Below are positions 12,470-23,159 of a stretch of 64,000 bases of DNA, piece after piece (within the stretch, counting starts at the first letter, position 1; each line of letters begins with the position of its first letter). Below the pieces are notes generated by a model. It saw only the letters and a list, made by a program, of their open reading frames with translations, was not told the DNA's origin and did not search any database. A program made the translations under genes and the position numbers. Origin of the DNA: Closterium sp. NIES-65 (lineage: Eukaryota; Streptophyta; Zygnematophyceae; Desmidiales; Closteriaceae); contig CANXME010002486.1 of the NCBI GenBank assembly GCA_948144175.1, positions 2,604,001 through 2,668,000 on the forward strand, read 5' to 3'.

Positions 12470-12600
12470 TGTGAGAATCTGAGGAAGGAATGATTGCATT
12501 GAGCAACATGAGGAGTACAAGTAGGAAACCCTAAAGTGTTGTACCCCATATTGAATACCCCACTACAGCCTAAACAGACTATGGCATATATAGTTCGACA
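12470..12600 (-). repeat. 5' LTR of Copia C with primer site
   Basis: 131 bp and about five differences from the partner LTR. On the minus strand it is followed at once by TGGTATAGAGC (12459-12469), an initiator tRNA-Met primer site lacking one C. The same shortened primer site is present in Copia F (21908-21918). Confidence 0.9.
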
Positions 12601-13003
12601 GACTCATCGTTTGGCGTCGCTGGTTTCCTGCCGCATTCGTCGCTCCGAGGTGTGTCGTATTGTGGTCGTTGCGAACTTCATTGCGTGTGATGCCATCATT
12701 AGCAGCGCTCGAGTACTGTCCTATGATTTCGTGTCGGGATGTCGTGGGTGCTACCGGTGTTAGTGTTTTTTGTGTATGGGTCTGTGTTTGTTGCGCCCGC
12801 TTGATGTCATTATGGACTGACTCGCATTCTGCCGTTAGCGTCACAATTTGTTCGACACTTTCGTACAGTTGGTGTGTCAGCTCATCCATGCGTTCATGCA
12901 TGAGGCTGTCGAGGTCAATGCGTTCCGACATGTCGAAGGACGTGGGCTGGCTAGGTGTTAGGCGCGGTCGTGGCTGGACGTGCTTACGAGAGCACGAGGG
13001 CAT
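12601..13003 (-). pseudogene. Ty3/gypsy gag fragment, N-terminal piece
   Basis: A minus-strand frame starting MPSCSRKHVQ at 13003 contains a heptad-like segment (DLDSLMHERMDELTHQLYES) typical of gypsy gag N-termini, then runs up to the Copia C insertion at 12600. It continues at 5105. Assignment rests on position and on the downstream gag core, so it is less certain than that piece. Confidence 0.55.
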
Positions 13004-13475
13004 CGACTCCTAGGACGCTAAGGGCGTGAGTCCCTTTGGGTGAAGAATATAAAAGTTGAGTCTTGCTGGTTGTGGAAAAAATGCACGGTCCAAAAAGAAA
13101 GTGGCTTCAACAGCCAAGTATAACGGATGCAATGTATCAAGAAAGCGGGGATTGCACCAAGTTGGCAAACTTAGTTGCACTGAGCGAGGATTGCACTAAG
13201 TTGTACAAGTATGAGCGAAGGCAAATACTTATAGCGAAAACAACAAATGGTAACGAGGTCCGTATGAGCTAGCTAGTGCGATGCAGGCCTCTGTATAGGA
13301 TTTGAGTTGGTCTTTCCCATAAGGCCAACATCTTAGTTTCACTCTTTCAATCAGGGTACAAATTCAGAACACACTTATAAATCAAGGTGGAACTTCAAAA
13401 ACTTCGTCAATAAATACTTTAGAAGACAGTAAACACAGGTTATGGTGTCCAGTAATTTAGGAGGAATGATTTGTT
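13004..13475. other. Flanking DNA between gypsy gag and Copia E
   Basis: AT-richer than its surroundings. A 69-codon frame at 13063-13272 (MHGPKRKWLQQPSITDAM) follows an AATATAAAAG sequence at 13047, but I recognise no family and it ends quickly. It may be the gypsy leader read from the other strand or unrelated host DNA. The last five bases (TTGTT, 13471-13475) are the target duplication of Copia E. Confidence 0.5.
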
Positions 13476-13607
13476 TGTCAGAACTATATAGCTTATACTA
13501 TTGTGTAGGCTATAGTGGGGTATCCCATAGGGGGTACAACCCAATTAGGGTTTCCTATTTGTACTCACTTCTTTCATAGTCATTCCATCCTCGTTCTCTC
13601 TTTCACA
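13476..13607 (+). repeat. 5' LTR of Copia E
   Basis: 132 bp, TGTCAGAACTATATAGC to CTCTCTTTCACA. Identical as read to 20613-20744. Very short for a copia LTR. A TATATAG stretch near the start is a possible promoter element, but this is not distinctive. Confidence 0.96.
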
Positions 13608-13619
13608 TGGAATCAGAGC
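13608..13619 (+). other. Primer-binding site of Copia E
   Basis: TGGAATCAGAGC starts at the first base after the LTR. The usual plant copia site, complementary to the initiator tRNA-Met 3' end, is TGGTATCAGAGC; one base differs. Confidence 0.88.
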
Positions 13620-13689
13620 AGGTCCCCTACTAGGGACTGTTTCTTGGGCCCACCGAAGCGCGCCCCGAGGCGCGCGTCCTTTTTTTTTA

Positions 13690-14400
13690 GCGACCCTTCG
13701 TGTCGCCCTCCCTAGCGGCCTGTCGAGCCGCCCTACCTTGCGGCCCCGCCGCCCTATCGCGCGGCCTCGCCGCCCTAAGTCGCGGCCTGCCCGCCGCCCT
13801 ACTTCGACGGCCCCGCCGCCCTACGTCGTGGCCCGCCGCCCTACTTCGACGGCCCGCCCGCCGCCCTACGTCGCGGCCCCGCCGCCCTGCGTCCCGGCCC
13901 GCCCGCCGCCCTACTTCGACGGCCCGCCCGCCGCCCTACGTCGCGGCCCCGCCGCCCTACGTCCCGGCCCGCCCGCCGCCCTACTTCGCGGCCCCGCCGC
14001 CCTCTGCTACGCGGCTCCGCCGCCCTCTGCTACGCGGCCCTGCCGCCCTCTGCTACGCGGCCCCGCCGCCCTCTCCTACGCGGCACCGCCGCCCTCTGCT
14101 CCGCGGCCCCGCCGAGCCGCCCAGCATCAGCCGAGCCGCCCAGCAGCAGCCGAGCCGCCGCCGAACCGCCGCCGCCTGAGCCGCCGCCCGGGCCGCCGCC
14201 GAGCCGCCGCCGCCTGCGCCGCCGAGCCGGAGCCGCCCGAGCCGCCGCCGAGCCGCCCAGCAGCAGCCGAGCCGCCGCCGAGCCGCCGCCGCCCGAGCCG
14301 CCGCTGAGCTGCGACCGAGCCGCCGCCCGAGCCGCCCGAACCGCCCGAGCCGCCCGAGCCGCCCGAGCCGCCCGAGCCGCCGTGCTGCTGTTCCTGAGCT
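13690..14400 (+). repeat. CCG-rich leader repeats of Copia E
   Basis: Imperfect units around CGGCCCCGCCGCCCTA (13740-14110) pass into GAGCCGCCGCC-type units (14110-14385). This occupies the untranslated leader between the primer site and the gag start. Long frames on both strands here are artefacts of stop-poor composition. Confidence 0.85.
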
Positions 14401-14440
14401 GTGTTCTTCTGCTGCTGACCTACCCGACTCTCCCAGCCCG

Positions 14441-15538
14441 GTGAGACTTCCAGCTGCTGCCATGGCCACCCCCAATGTTCTTACTTTTGACGCTGAGGGG
14501 AGGGCCATTGACTTTGCCGTCTGGATTGAAGACCTGCAGCTGTACTTACTGTGTGATGCGATAGATGAGGTCTCTCTTTTTGACTTTGTCTCTGGCGCTG
14601 TTCCTGCCCCACCTGCTGATGCTGACTCTGCCGTTCGCTCCAAGTGGGCGACCCGCGATGCTGCTGCACGTCTTGCTGTGCGTCGCCACCTCCCTTCCTC
14701 TGAGCGTGCCCACTTTAGTCAGTGCAAGACCGCTCAGGCCTTGTACGACGCTGTAGTTGCACGCTACTCCTCCCCTTCCTCCGCTACCCTTAGCCGCCTC
14801 ATGCTACCGTTTCTCTTCCCTGACCTCGCTTCCTTTCCCACTGTCGCTGACCTCGTTACCCACCTCCGTGCTAGTGACACCCGCTACCGCGCTGCCCTTC
14901 CTGCTGAGTTCCGCGCTGCGAACCCTCCTCCCATGTACATCACCCTCTACTTTCTCGTCACCCGTCTCCCTGAGTCCCTTCGTGTCGTTAGGGACCAGTT
15001 TCTCTCTGTCTGTCCCACCACTCTCACTGTCGACCTCCTTGAGGAGTCCCTGCTAGCGGCTGAGAAGAGTATTGTCGCTGTAGGGGCCTCTCGGGGTGAC
15101 CCTCGCACCCCCATCTTTGAGGGGTGTGGTCCTTCCCCCCTGCTGCCCTCTGTCGCCTCTGCCGCTGCGGCCGACCTCACTGGTTTTGAGTCGGTCGGCG
15201 CGGCGTCTGCCCCCAGCGGCAGACGCCGCTCTGGCAAGAGCAAGGGGGGCAAGGGAGCGGGTGGAGCTCGAGGGGGCGGTGGAGGAGGCGGTGGGGGTGG
15301 CGGGGGGAGTGGGGGTGGCGGTGGGGGTGGTGGCGGGAGTGGAGGTACTGGTGGCGGCGGTGGAGGCGGAGGTGGCGGCGGAGGTGGTAGCGGAGGAGGC
15401 GGTGGGAGCGGTGGGAGCGACGGTCCTGGTGGGGGAGGTGGCGGTGGAGACGGGGGTGGCGGTGGAGGCGGGGGTGGCGGTGGAGGCGGGGGTAGGAGTG
15501 GCTCGTCCCAGCGGAGCAGCTCTGGGGGTGGTCAGCGC

Positions 15539-15569
<31 letters not shown>

Positions 15570-18500
15570 CGCAGCAGCAGCCACAGCAGCAGCAGCGCTC
15601 TCGCACCGTCCCCGGCCCTCAGCAGCTCCGTGAGTGGTACTTGCAGCGTCAGCGTGGTGGTGCGCTTGGTCCCTGCCCCTACGTTCTTCGCACAGGTGAC
15701 CGTGCAGGGGAGAGGTGTGGAGGCGCCCACACAGCCCGCCGCTGCTTTGGCCGCCTGACCGACGCCTGGCGTCAGCAGTTTCCGGAGGCCGCTGAGATCC
15801 CCCGCTGGGGAGAGCTGTCTAGGGCTGGTGTAGCTATTTATGATCTTGATTTTGATGCTATTCTCTCTGCTATGTATGCTGTGACTGGTAGTGATGAGGA
15901 TGACTGTTACCGGTGTTTCCCGCCCGACCCGGGCATTGGTACTGCCGCGTCAGGTACTAGTGAGGCTGCTGCTCTAGGTGCCAGTGCGTCTGTGCTCTCA
16001 GGTGCTGGTGAGTCTGCCCTCTCAGGTACTGTGTCGGCTTCGGCCTCTCACACCTTCACCCTTGACTCTGGAGCGTCTCGCTCCTTCTTTAGGGACCGCA
16101 CCACTCTCACGCCGCTGAGTCGGCCGGTTGCGGTGTCCCTGGCTGACCCCTCTGGGGGGCCTGTCCTGTCTCGCTTCTCCACTGTCCTCCCGTGTCCGGC
16201 GGCCCCCTCTGGCACCCTGACTGGTCTCTACCTCCCCTCGTTCTCGACGAACTTGGTGAGTGGTGCTGACCTCCAGGATGCGGGTGTCCACCAGTTCACC
16301 CCTGCTCGTCAGCGGGTGACCCACTGCACGGAGGCGGATACAGGTCGCCACCTGGCTACGTTTACACGTCGGCCAGGGTCGAGCCTGTACACACTGACCA
16401 CTGCTTCTCCTCCAGGTGCTGAGTCTGGTAGGGTCCCTTCGTCTGGTCAGGTGTTTGCTGCAGCGTCCAGGTCTGGTCCTGAGTCTGCCCCCTGCTCGTG
16501 TCGTCGTCTGTCTCACGAGACCCTCCTCTGGCACCACCGCCTGGGCCACCCCTCTCTGCTTCGGCTCAGAGGCATGGCCTCGCGAGTCCTTGTGTCTGGT
16601 CTTCCCCGGTCTCTCCCTCCCCTTCCTCCGGGCCCTGGCCCTACCTGTGTCCCCTGTGTCGAGGGGCGCCAGCGGGCTGCCCCTCACTCCTCCCAGTTTC
16701 CTCCGACAGAGGCCCCGTTGCAGACGCTTCACATGGACGTGTGGGGCCCAGCCCGCGTCCGTGGACAGGGTCAGGAGCGCTACTTCCTGCTGGTGGTTGA
16801 CGACTACTCGCGTTACACCACAGTCTTCCCCTTGCGCAGCAAGGGTGAGGTCACTGCGGTGTTGATCGACTGGATCCGCGCAGCTCGTCTCCAGCTTAGG
16901 AGGAGCTTTGGCTCTGACTTCCCTGTTTTGCGTCTGCACTCGGACAGAGGCGGAGAGTTCTCCTCTGGCCTCCTGAGTGCCTACTGTCGTGCACGAGGCA
17001 TCCGTCAGACCTTCACGCTTCCGGACTCACCACAGCAGAATGGGATTGCTGAGCGCCGCATTGGCATGGTCATGGACGTCGCTCGTACGTCCATGATGCA
17101 TGCGGCTGCTCCCCATTTTCTGTGGCCGTTTGCGGTCAGGTACGCTGCGCACCAGATCAACCTCCACCCCAGGGTCTCTCGACCGGAGACCTCCCCAGCC
17201 CTGCTGTGGACGGGGAAGGTTGGCGATGCGTCGGCGTTCCGGGTCTGGGGATCTCGGGCGTTTGTTCGCGACGTGTCTGCGGACAAGCTGTCCCCTCGTG
17301 CTTCTCCCTGCGTCTTCCTGGGGTTCCCCCCCGACGCCCCTGGGTGGCAGTTTTACCACCCCACCTCTCGACGTGTTCTGTCCTCCCAGGACGTCACGTT
17401 CGACGAGTCGGTACCCTACTACCGCCTCTTCCCCTACCGCACTCCGTCCCTCCCCCCACCCCCGCTCTTCCTGGTACCAGGTCCCCCCTCGGTAGTCCCC
17501 CTCCCCCCTCAGGGTCCTGCCCCTTCGGGTGTGTCCCAGGTAGACGCGGTCGAGCCTGTCGAGGTCACTGGTGACTCTGGTGCTGCTGCGGGAGCTGAGC
17601 CTGGGGGTGCGGAGTCTGGGGGTGCTGAGCCTGGGGGTGCTGAGCCTGGGGGTGCTGAGCCTGGGGGTGCTGTGCCTAGGGGTGCTGAGCCTGGGGGTGC
17701 TGCGTCTGGGGGTGCTGAGCCTGGAGGTGCCGAGCCTGGGGGTGCTGTGCCTGGGGGTGCTGAGCCTGGGGGTGCTGTGCCTGGGGGTGCTTCGTCTCGC
17801 CGGGAGCCACTCTCCCCGCAGGAGCTGCGTGAGTGGTTTGCCAGGCGCTGGAGGTGTGCTGCTGGTGCTGGTGGTTCTTCGGCTGCTGAGGGTACTGCTG
17901 CCTCGCGTCCCGCCGGTGCTCGTACTGTGGGTGCTGGAGCTGCTGGGTCTGAGAGTTCTCCTGGAGCTGGTGCTACTGAGGGTGTTGGCGCTGAGCCTGC
18001 CGTTGGCGGTCCGACTGACAGTGCTCCTGGTGCTGCTGCTGGAGGTTCTGGAGCTTCTGGTGGTGCTGCTGGAGGTGCTGCTGGAGTGGGTACTCCTGCC
18101 GGGGCTGCTGGTACTGTTCCTGCTGTTTCTGGTGTCGCCGCGCGGCCCCGACCTTACTTCGTTCCGCTCCTGCAGCAGGTTCTTGGTCTTCCGCCTCCTC
18201 CTCCTCCTCCCTTAGAGGGTCCGCAGCCTGTCCGGTCACAGCCACAGCTACAGCCTGCCTCCCCTTTGCCTGCTCCGTCTCCCTACACTGGTCCGACTGG
18301 AGGTCTTACTGAGCGTCGTGAGCCTGCGTCTCGTCCTGTGTCGCCTGTTCGTACTGAGCGCGCTAGTGGTCGCGGGTCGCGTCAGCGTCCTCCTCCTGTC
18401 CCTGGCACGCACCGGATGTCACTGCGTCCGTCCACTGCTCCTCTGCGTGCCCCTTTGCCTTCTCCTCCTGCTTCCTCTCTTCCTGCTCTTGCCGACCCGG

Positions 18501-20401
18501 AGTCGGACTCCCTTCGTGCTGCCAGTCCTACTGTCAAGCGTCTCCTTGCTACAGCTGTCACTGACCCTTCCTTCGAGTCGTCTGCTGCGTCTGCCCTTGT
18601 CACTGAGCTTGTCGACTTTGCTGCGCGCTGTCGTCTAGACTACGCTGCCCGTCTTGTCACTGAGTCTGAGTCCGCCTGTCCTCCGTCCGTCGGGGGTGAG
18701 TGTGCCCTTGGCACGGACGTCCTTGAGGACAGGCAGGAGGAGTTCCAGTGTCTGGCCGCCGCTTCCCCTCGTCTCGCGTCTGTACTGCTAGCCCCTGAGG
18801 GAGACCCGGATGCACCAGACATCCCGACTCCGCGCTCTTACGCGGAGGCGATAGAGGGTCCCTACTCCTCTCAGTGGCAGGCAGCTATGGATGCAGAGAT
18901 GGCTTCCTGGAAGTCCACAGGCACCTACGTTGACGCTGTTCCCCCCCCTGGGGCGAACATCGTCAGTGGCATGTGGATTTTCAGGGTGAAGCGGCCGCCG
19001 GGTTCTCCGCCTGTCTTCAAGGCGCGTTACGTGGCTCGTGGCTTCAGTCAGCGGCAGGGGGTTGACTACTTTCAGACCTTCTCCCCCACCCCGAAGATGA
19101 CCACTCTTCGGGTCCTGCTGCACGTTGCTGCTCACCGTGACTACGAGCTGCACTCTCTCGACTTCAGCACAGCTTTCTTGCAGGGCAGCCTGCACGAGGA
19201 GATCTGGCTGCGTCGCCCACCTGGCTTCACTGGGTCTTTCCCTCCTGGTACCCAGTGGAGTCTCCGGCGTCCAGTCTACGGTCTCCGCCAGGCGCCACGT
19301 GAGTGGCACGACACACTGAGGACTACGCTCGCGGCACTTGGGTTTGCTCCTTCTACTGCCGACCCGTCGCTGTTTCTGCGCACCGACACCTCTCTGCCGC
19401 CGTTCTACATCCTCGTGTACGTCGACGACTTGGTCTTTGCCACAGCTGACACTGCTGGACTCGCCTACGTGAAGTCCGAGCTGCAGAAGAGACACACGTG
19501 CACTGACCTGGGTGAACTGCGCAGCTATCTTGGCTTGCAGATCACCCGGGACAGAGCACGCCGCACCATTACCCTGACTCAGTCACACATGGTGCAGCAG
19601 GTCCTTCAGCGCTTCGGCTTCACGTACTCCTCGCCTCAGGCCACTCCTCTGCCTACTCGCCACTCGCTCTCAGCTCTGCCTTCGGATGAGTCCGTAGAGT
19701 CGAGTGGCCCGTATGCAGAGTTTGTTGGCTGCCTCATGTACCTGATGACCTGCACACGACCTGACCTTGCATACCCTCTTAGCATTCTCGCACGCTATGT
19801 TGCTCCTGGGAGACACCGACCAGAGCACATGGCTGCAGCGAAGAGGGTGTTGCGCTACTTGTGCAGTACGTCGGGCATGGGGCTAGTGCTTGGAGGGCGC
19901 AGTCCAGTGGTCCTCACTGGGCACGCGGACGCTTCTTGGGCTGACGACCAGGCTACGCAGCGGTCGTCACAGGGTTACACCTTCAGCCTTGGTTCTGGCT
20001 CTGTTTCGTGGCGGGCTACCCGCTCGTCTTCTGTTCTCGGCTCCAGTTGTGAGGCTGAGATCTACGCCGGGGCTATGGCTGCACAGGAGTTACGCTGGCT
20101 CACCTACCTGTTGACCGACCTTGGAGAGCAGCCTCGTTCTCCTCCAGTCCTGTACGTAGACAACAAGGCCATGCTGGCCTTGTGTCGAGAGCAGAGACTG
20201 GAGCACAGAACGAAGCACATTGCTCTCCGCTACTTTCTTGCTCGTGAGCTACAGCAGCGTGGACAGTTGCGACTTGCGTACGTGGCCTCTGAGGCCAACA
20301 CTGCTGATGTCTTCACCAAGGCACTTGCGCCTTGTGATCATCAGCGTTGTTGCACGCAGTTGGGTCTTGTGCCTGTCTTGCCTCACTTGCTCTCCTCTTG
20401 A
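14441..20401 (+). CDS. Copia E gag-pol polyprotein (1986 aa)
   Basis: One frame encodes the whole polyprotein. The likely start is the second Met (14462, GCCATGG context; MATPNVLTFDAEGRAIDF); the first Met is seven codons upstream. Domains: UBN2-like gag (8-240), Gly-rich stretch (about 270-370), poly-Gln, a Cys/His motif C412-x13-C426-x3-H430-x4-C435, and aspartic protease DSGAS (D542). Then come the integrase zinc segment (H698, H703, C736, C739) and catalytic core D766, D835, E871 with the canonical 35-residue D-E spacing. A Gly/Pro/Glu-rich linker (about 1030-1400) leads to reverse transcriptase from about 1483 with YVDD at 1660-1663, and RNase H (D1830, E1871, D1907). It is longer than usual for copia because of the Gly-rich gag insert and the linker. 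No stops or frameshifts seen. Confidence 0.95.
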
Positions 20402-20612
20402 CCTTGCTTGTACCTTCGCCTATATATACTCTTGCTCTTGCTTACTTGACTCTTGTATATCTCTATATATGATCTTGCATGTGAACTTGCCATGTGGCCT
20501 TGAACTTGTGCTCAGAATGTGTGGTGACTTTGTGATCCACCCTGAGCTTTGCTTTGCTTTGCTTGACTGGTCTTGTGACCCCTTGTTCTCCCCCACTTTG
20601 CCTATGGGGGTG

Positions 20613-20744
20613 TGTCAGAACTATATAGCTTATACTATTGTGTAGGCTATAGTGGGGTATCCCATAGGGGGTACAACCCAATTAGGGTTTCCTATTTGTA
20701 CTCACTTCTTTCATAGTCATTCCATCCTCGTTCTCTCTTTCACA
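20613..20744 (+). repeat. 3' LTR of Copia E
   Basis: 132 bp identical as read to the 5' LTR and followed by TTGTT, the target duplication. Preceded by CCCCCACTTTGCCTATGGGG, which also precedes the LTRs of Copia C and H. Confidence 0.96.
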
Positions 20745-20749
20745 TTGTT

Positions 20750-21787
20750 GTGAGCACACAGGTTCTAAACCTGCCGTAGGCTCTCGCTAATATCCTTTTT
20801 GCGTTGGAATTCTGACTAGATCAGCACCATAAGTGTAACTACATGAAGTTGTTCAAAAGCACTCTGAAACATCAGAGTCGTAAAACTAAACACTTTTTCT
20901 TGTAAGGGTCAATGAAAAAGCCACTCTGGAAAAAAAGGGTGCATAAGAAAGCCCACCCTTATAGTAAGTGTCATAAGGGTGAATCACCCTTGTATCAAGA
21001 GGTCTGGTGCGATGCTGACGACGAGTTTCGGGCTAGTCACGAAGCGTAGGCCGATTCGGGCCAGTTCAGCAGTGCGTGGTTTTGGGAACTGTGACGCGCG
21101 AAGGCGGCGAAACACCGTTAGTAGCAATGAGCGGAGAACAGTTGGACTTGTAAGCGCGGATGATGTGCTCAGTGGGGTCGAAATGTGTATTATAGAGAGG
21201 GGCATTTTTTCAAAGTAAAATGCCCTGATTACCCTTTCTAAAATCTATTTTTTTTAACGAATGCCTTGATTTTGAAAGGGTAGAAGGTTTTGTACCCTTT
21301 CTCCAAAAGTGTAGAGTTTTTTATACCCTCTCGAAGTCAGTGTGCACAACTTTTTCCCCATGTGCGTCAAAGTACCATCGCCTCTCCCAGCCCTACTCTC
21401 CACGATTCCCTAGCACCTCTCAATACAATTCTTCCCATTTCCCTAATTTCTCTAATTTATCCCATAACACTTGCTATTCCCTCCTCAACTCCCCCCGTTT
21501 CCCTCGCATCTCCCCGCCCCTCCCAATAATTTCCTCGCCACTCGCAACCCTAATTCCCCCAATTTTCCGTACAAATCAGGGTGCTCATATTTTTACCCTG
21601 ATTTTGACAGGGTGGAAGAAAAAATACCCTGACAGACAAGGTGACGTCATCATGGCACCCTGATTCCTAAGAGTGCCTCAAAATCAAATATACGCCATGG
21701 TTATAGAGCACGCACTAGAATTGACTATAATGGACTTGTACACCTCACTTAACCGAATATTATCCCATCCCCAACTCTAGTTCTCCA
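20750..21787. other. Intergenic DNA between Copia E and Copia F
   Basis: No gene recognised. AT-rich, with repeated short motifs such as AAGGGT, ACCCTT and CCCTGATT in both orientations (20900-21000, 21200-21310, 21570-21670), which suggests decayed small inverted-repeat elements. Short frames (20979-21218, 21290-21663) have no recognisable domain. Similar CAGGG/CCCTG-rich DNA occurs at 51580-51660 and 52200-52410. Confidence 0.5.
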
Positions 21788-21907
21788 TGTCAAACTTATA
21801 TGCTATAGTCTGTGTAGGCTGTAGTGGGGTAGCTTATATGGGGTACAACACTTCAGGGTTTCCCACTTGTACTCATACTGCTCAATGCAAACACTTCCTT
21901 CTTCACA
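21788..21907 (+). repeat. 5' LTR of Copia F with primer site
   Basis: 120 bp, TGTCAAACTTATATGC to CTTCTTCACA, followed directly by TGGTATAGAGC (21908-21918). It shares the family blocks GTGGGGTA, GGGGTACAAC and AGGGTTTCC with Copia C and E. Confidence 0.88.
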
Positions 21908-22019
21908 TGGTATAGAGCGGGTTCCCTAGTGGGACCGTTTCTTCCTAGGGCCCACCATCGAATTTTTTTTTTCCTACCCTGCCCAAAGCGCGCTTCGCGC
22001 TCTGACTTGCCCTACCCTT

Positions 22020-23075
22020 TCACGGCCCCTTAGCGGCCTGCCCTGCTCCTGAGGCCCGTCGCGGCCCCTTAGTGGCCCCTTCGTGGCCCCTTAGCGGCCC
22101 CTTCGTGGCCCCTTAGCGCCCCCTTCATGGCCCCTTAGCGGCCCCTTAGCCCCCCCCCCCCCCCCCCCCCCCTTCGCGGCCCCTTCACGGCCCCTTCGCG
22201 GCCCCTTAGCGGCCCCTTCGCGGCCCCTTCCCGGCCTGTTAGCGGCCCCCTCCTTCGCGGCCCCGTAACGGCCCCTTCACGGCCCCTTAGCGGCCCCTTC
22301 CCGGCCCCTTCGCGGCCCCTTAGCGGCCCCTTAGCGGCCCCTTCGCGGCCCCTTCGCGGCCCCGCCCCGTTGCCCGTAGCGGCCCCTCCCCGTCGCCAGT
22401 CGCGGCCCCGCCCCATCGCCAGTCGCGGCCCCGCCCCGTCGCCACCCGGGTGTCGCCCCTGCCTCGTCGCGACGCCTCAGCGGGACCCGCGCGTCGCCCC
22501 TGCCTTGTCGCGACGCCCCTGCGGGACCCGCGAAGCGCGGCTCCTGCACGTCCCGACGCCCCAGCGGGACCCGGGCGTCGCCCCCGCTCGTCGCGACGCC
22601 CCTGCGGGACCAGCGCGGGGTCGCCCCTACCCGCCGCGGCGCCCTGCCCTAACCCGCGCCCGACCTTCAGACGGCCGCCCCTGCAGCAGCCGCCCCTGGC
22701 TCCTGAAGCGGCCGCCCCTGCAGCAACCGCCCCTGGCTCCTGGAGCAGCCGACCCTGGCCCCTGGAGCAGCCGCCTCTGCAGCAGCCGCCCCTGGCCTCT
22801 GGAGCAACCGCCCCTGCAGCAGCCGCCCCTGGCCCCTGGAGCAGCCGCACCTGCAGCAGCCGCCCCTGGCCCCTGGAGCAGCCGCCTCTGCAGCAGCCGC
22901 CCCTTGCCCCTGGAGCAGCCGCACCTGCAGCAGTCGCACCTGACCCTGGAGCAGCCGCCTCTGCAGCAGCCGCCTCTGGCCCCTGGAGCTGACGCCCCTG
23001 CAGCAGCCGCCCCTGGCCCCTGGAGCAGCCGCCCCTGGAGCAGCCGCCCCTGCAGCTGTTGCGGAGCCCTCACCC
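22020..23075 (+). repeat. Leader repeats of Copia F
   Basis: 22020-22370 is an array of 10- to 13-bp units such as CGGCCCCTTAG and CGGCCCCTTCG, interrupted by a run of about 22 C (22150-22172). 22670-23075 is a second array with longer units built from CTGCAGCAGCCGCCCCTGGC. The array types differ from those of Copia C and E although the position in the element is the same. Confidence 0.82.
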
Positions 23076-23159
23076 TGCAGTGGTACCGGCCTCGCCGTTG
23101 CCGCCGTCGTACGCCTGCCCTTCTCGCCACTGGTGAGTGCTGCTACTGCTCTTTCTACT

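Larger units (their letters stand above)
5106..12600 (-). mobile_element. Copia C: full-length but decayed Ty1/copia element
   Basis: A 7495-bp minus-strand element with two 131-bp LTRs (12470-12600 and 5106-5236) and a 5-bp target duplication, GACTC, at 5101-5105 and 12601-12605. The LTRs differ at about five positions. Leader, gag, protease, integrase, linker, RT and RNase H are all recognisable in the right order but carry many frameshifts and stops. It interrupts a Ty3/gypsy gag. Confidence 0.92.
13476..20744 (+). mobile_element. Copia E: complete, apparently intact young Ty1/copia retrotransposon
   Basis: 7269 bp. The two 132-bp LTRs (13476-13607, 20613-20744) are identical as read. Five-base target duplication TTGTT at 13471-13475 and 20745-20749. 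Primer site TGGAATCAGAGC directly after the 5' LTR, one mismatch to the usual initiator tRNA-Met site. Between primer site and gag lies a G/C-rich leader of about 820 bp, then one uninterrupted gag-pol frame, then about 210 bp of 3' untranslated DNA ending in CCTATGGGGGTG, the likely polypurine tract. Everything expected of an autonomous copia is present, so recent transposition is likely (inference). Confidence 0.96.

Noticed and set aside
13063..13272. Short gene after an AATATAAAAG sequence
   Set aside because: 69 codons, no recognised domain, and the TATA-like word alone is weak evidence.
13515..14307. Proline/alanine-rich proteins in the Copia E leader
   Set aside because: Several frames on both strands are open at once, as expected for CCG repeats; the gag start at 14462 has the only recognisable domain.
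21290..21663. Possible small genes between Copia E and F
   Set aside because: Serine/proline-rich translations of pyrimidine-rich DNA with no family resemblance and no splice support.
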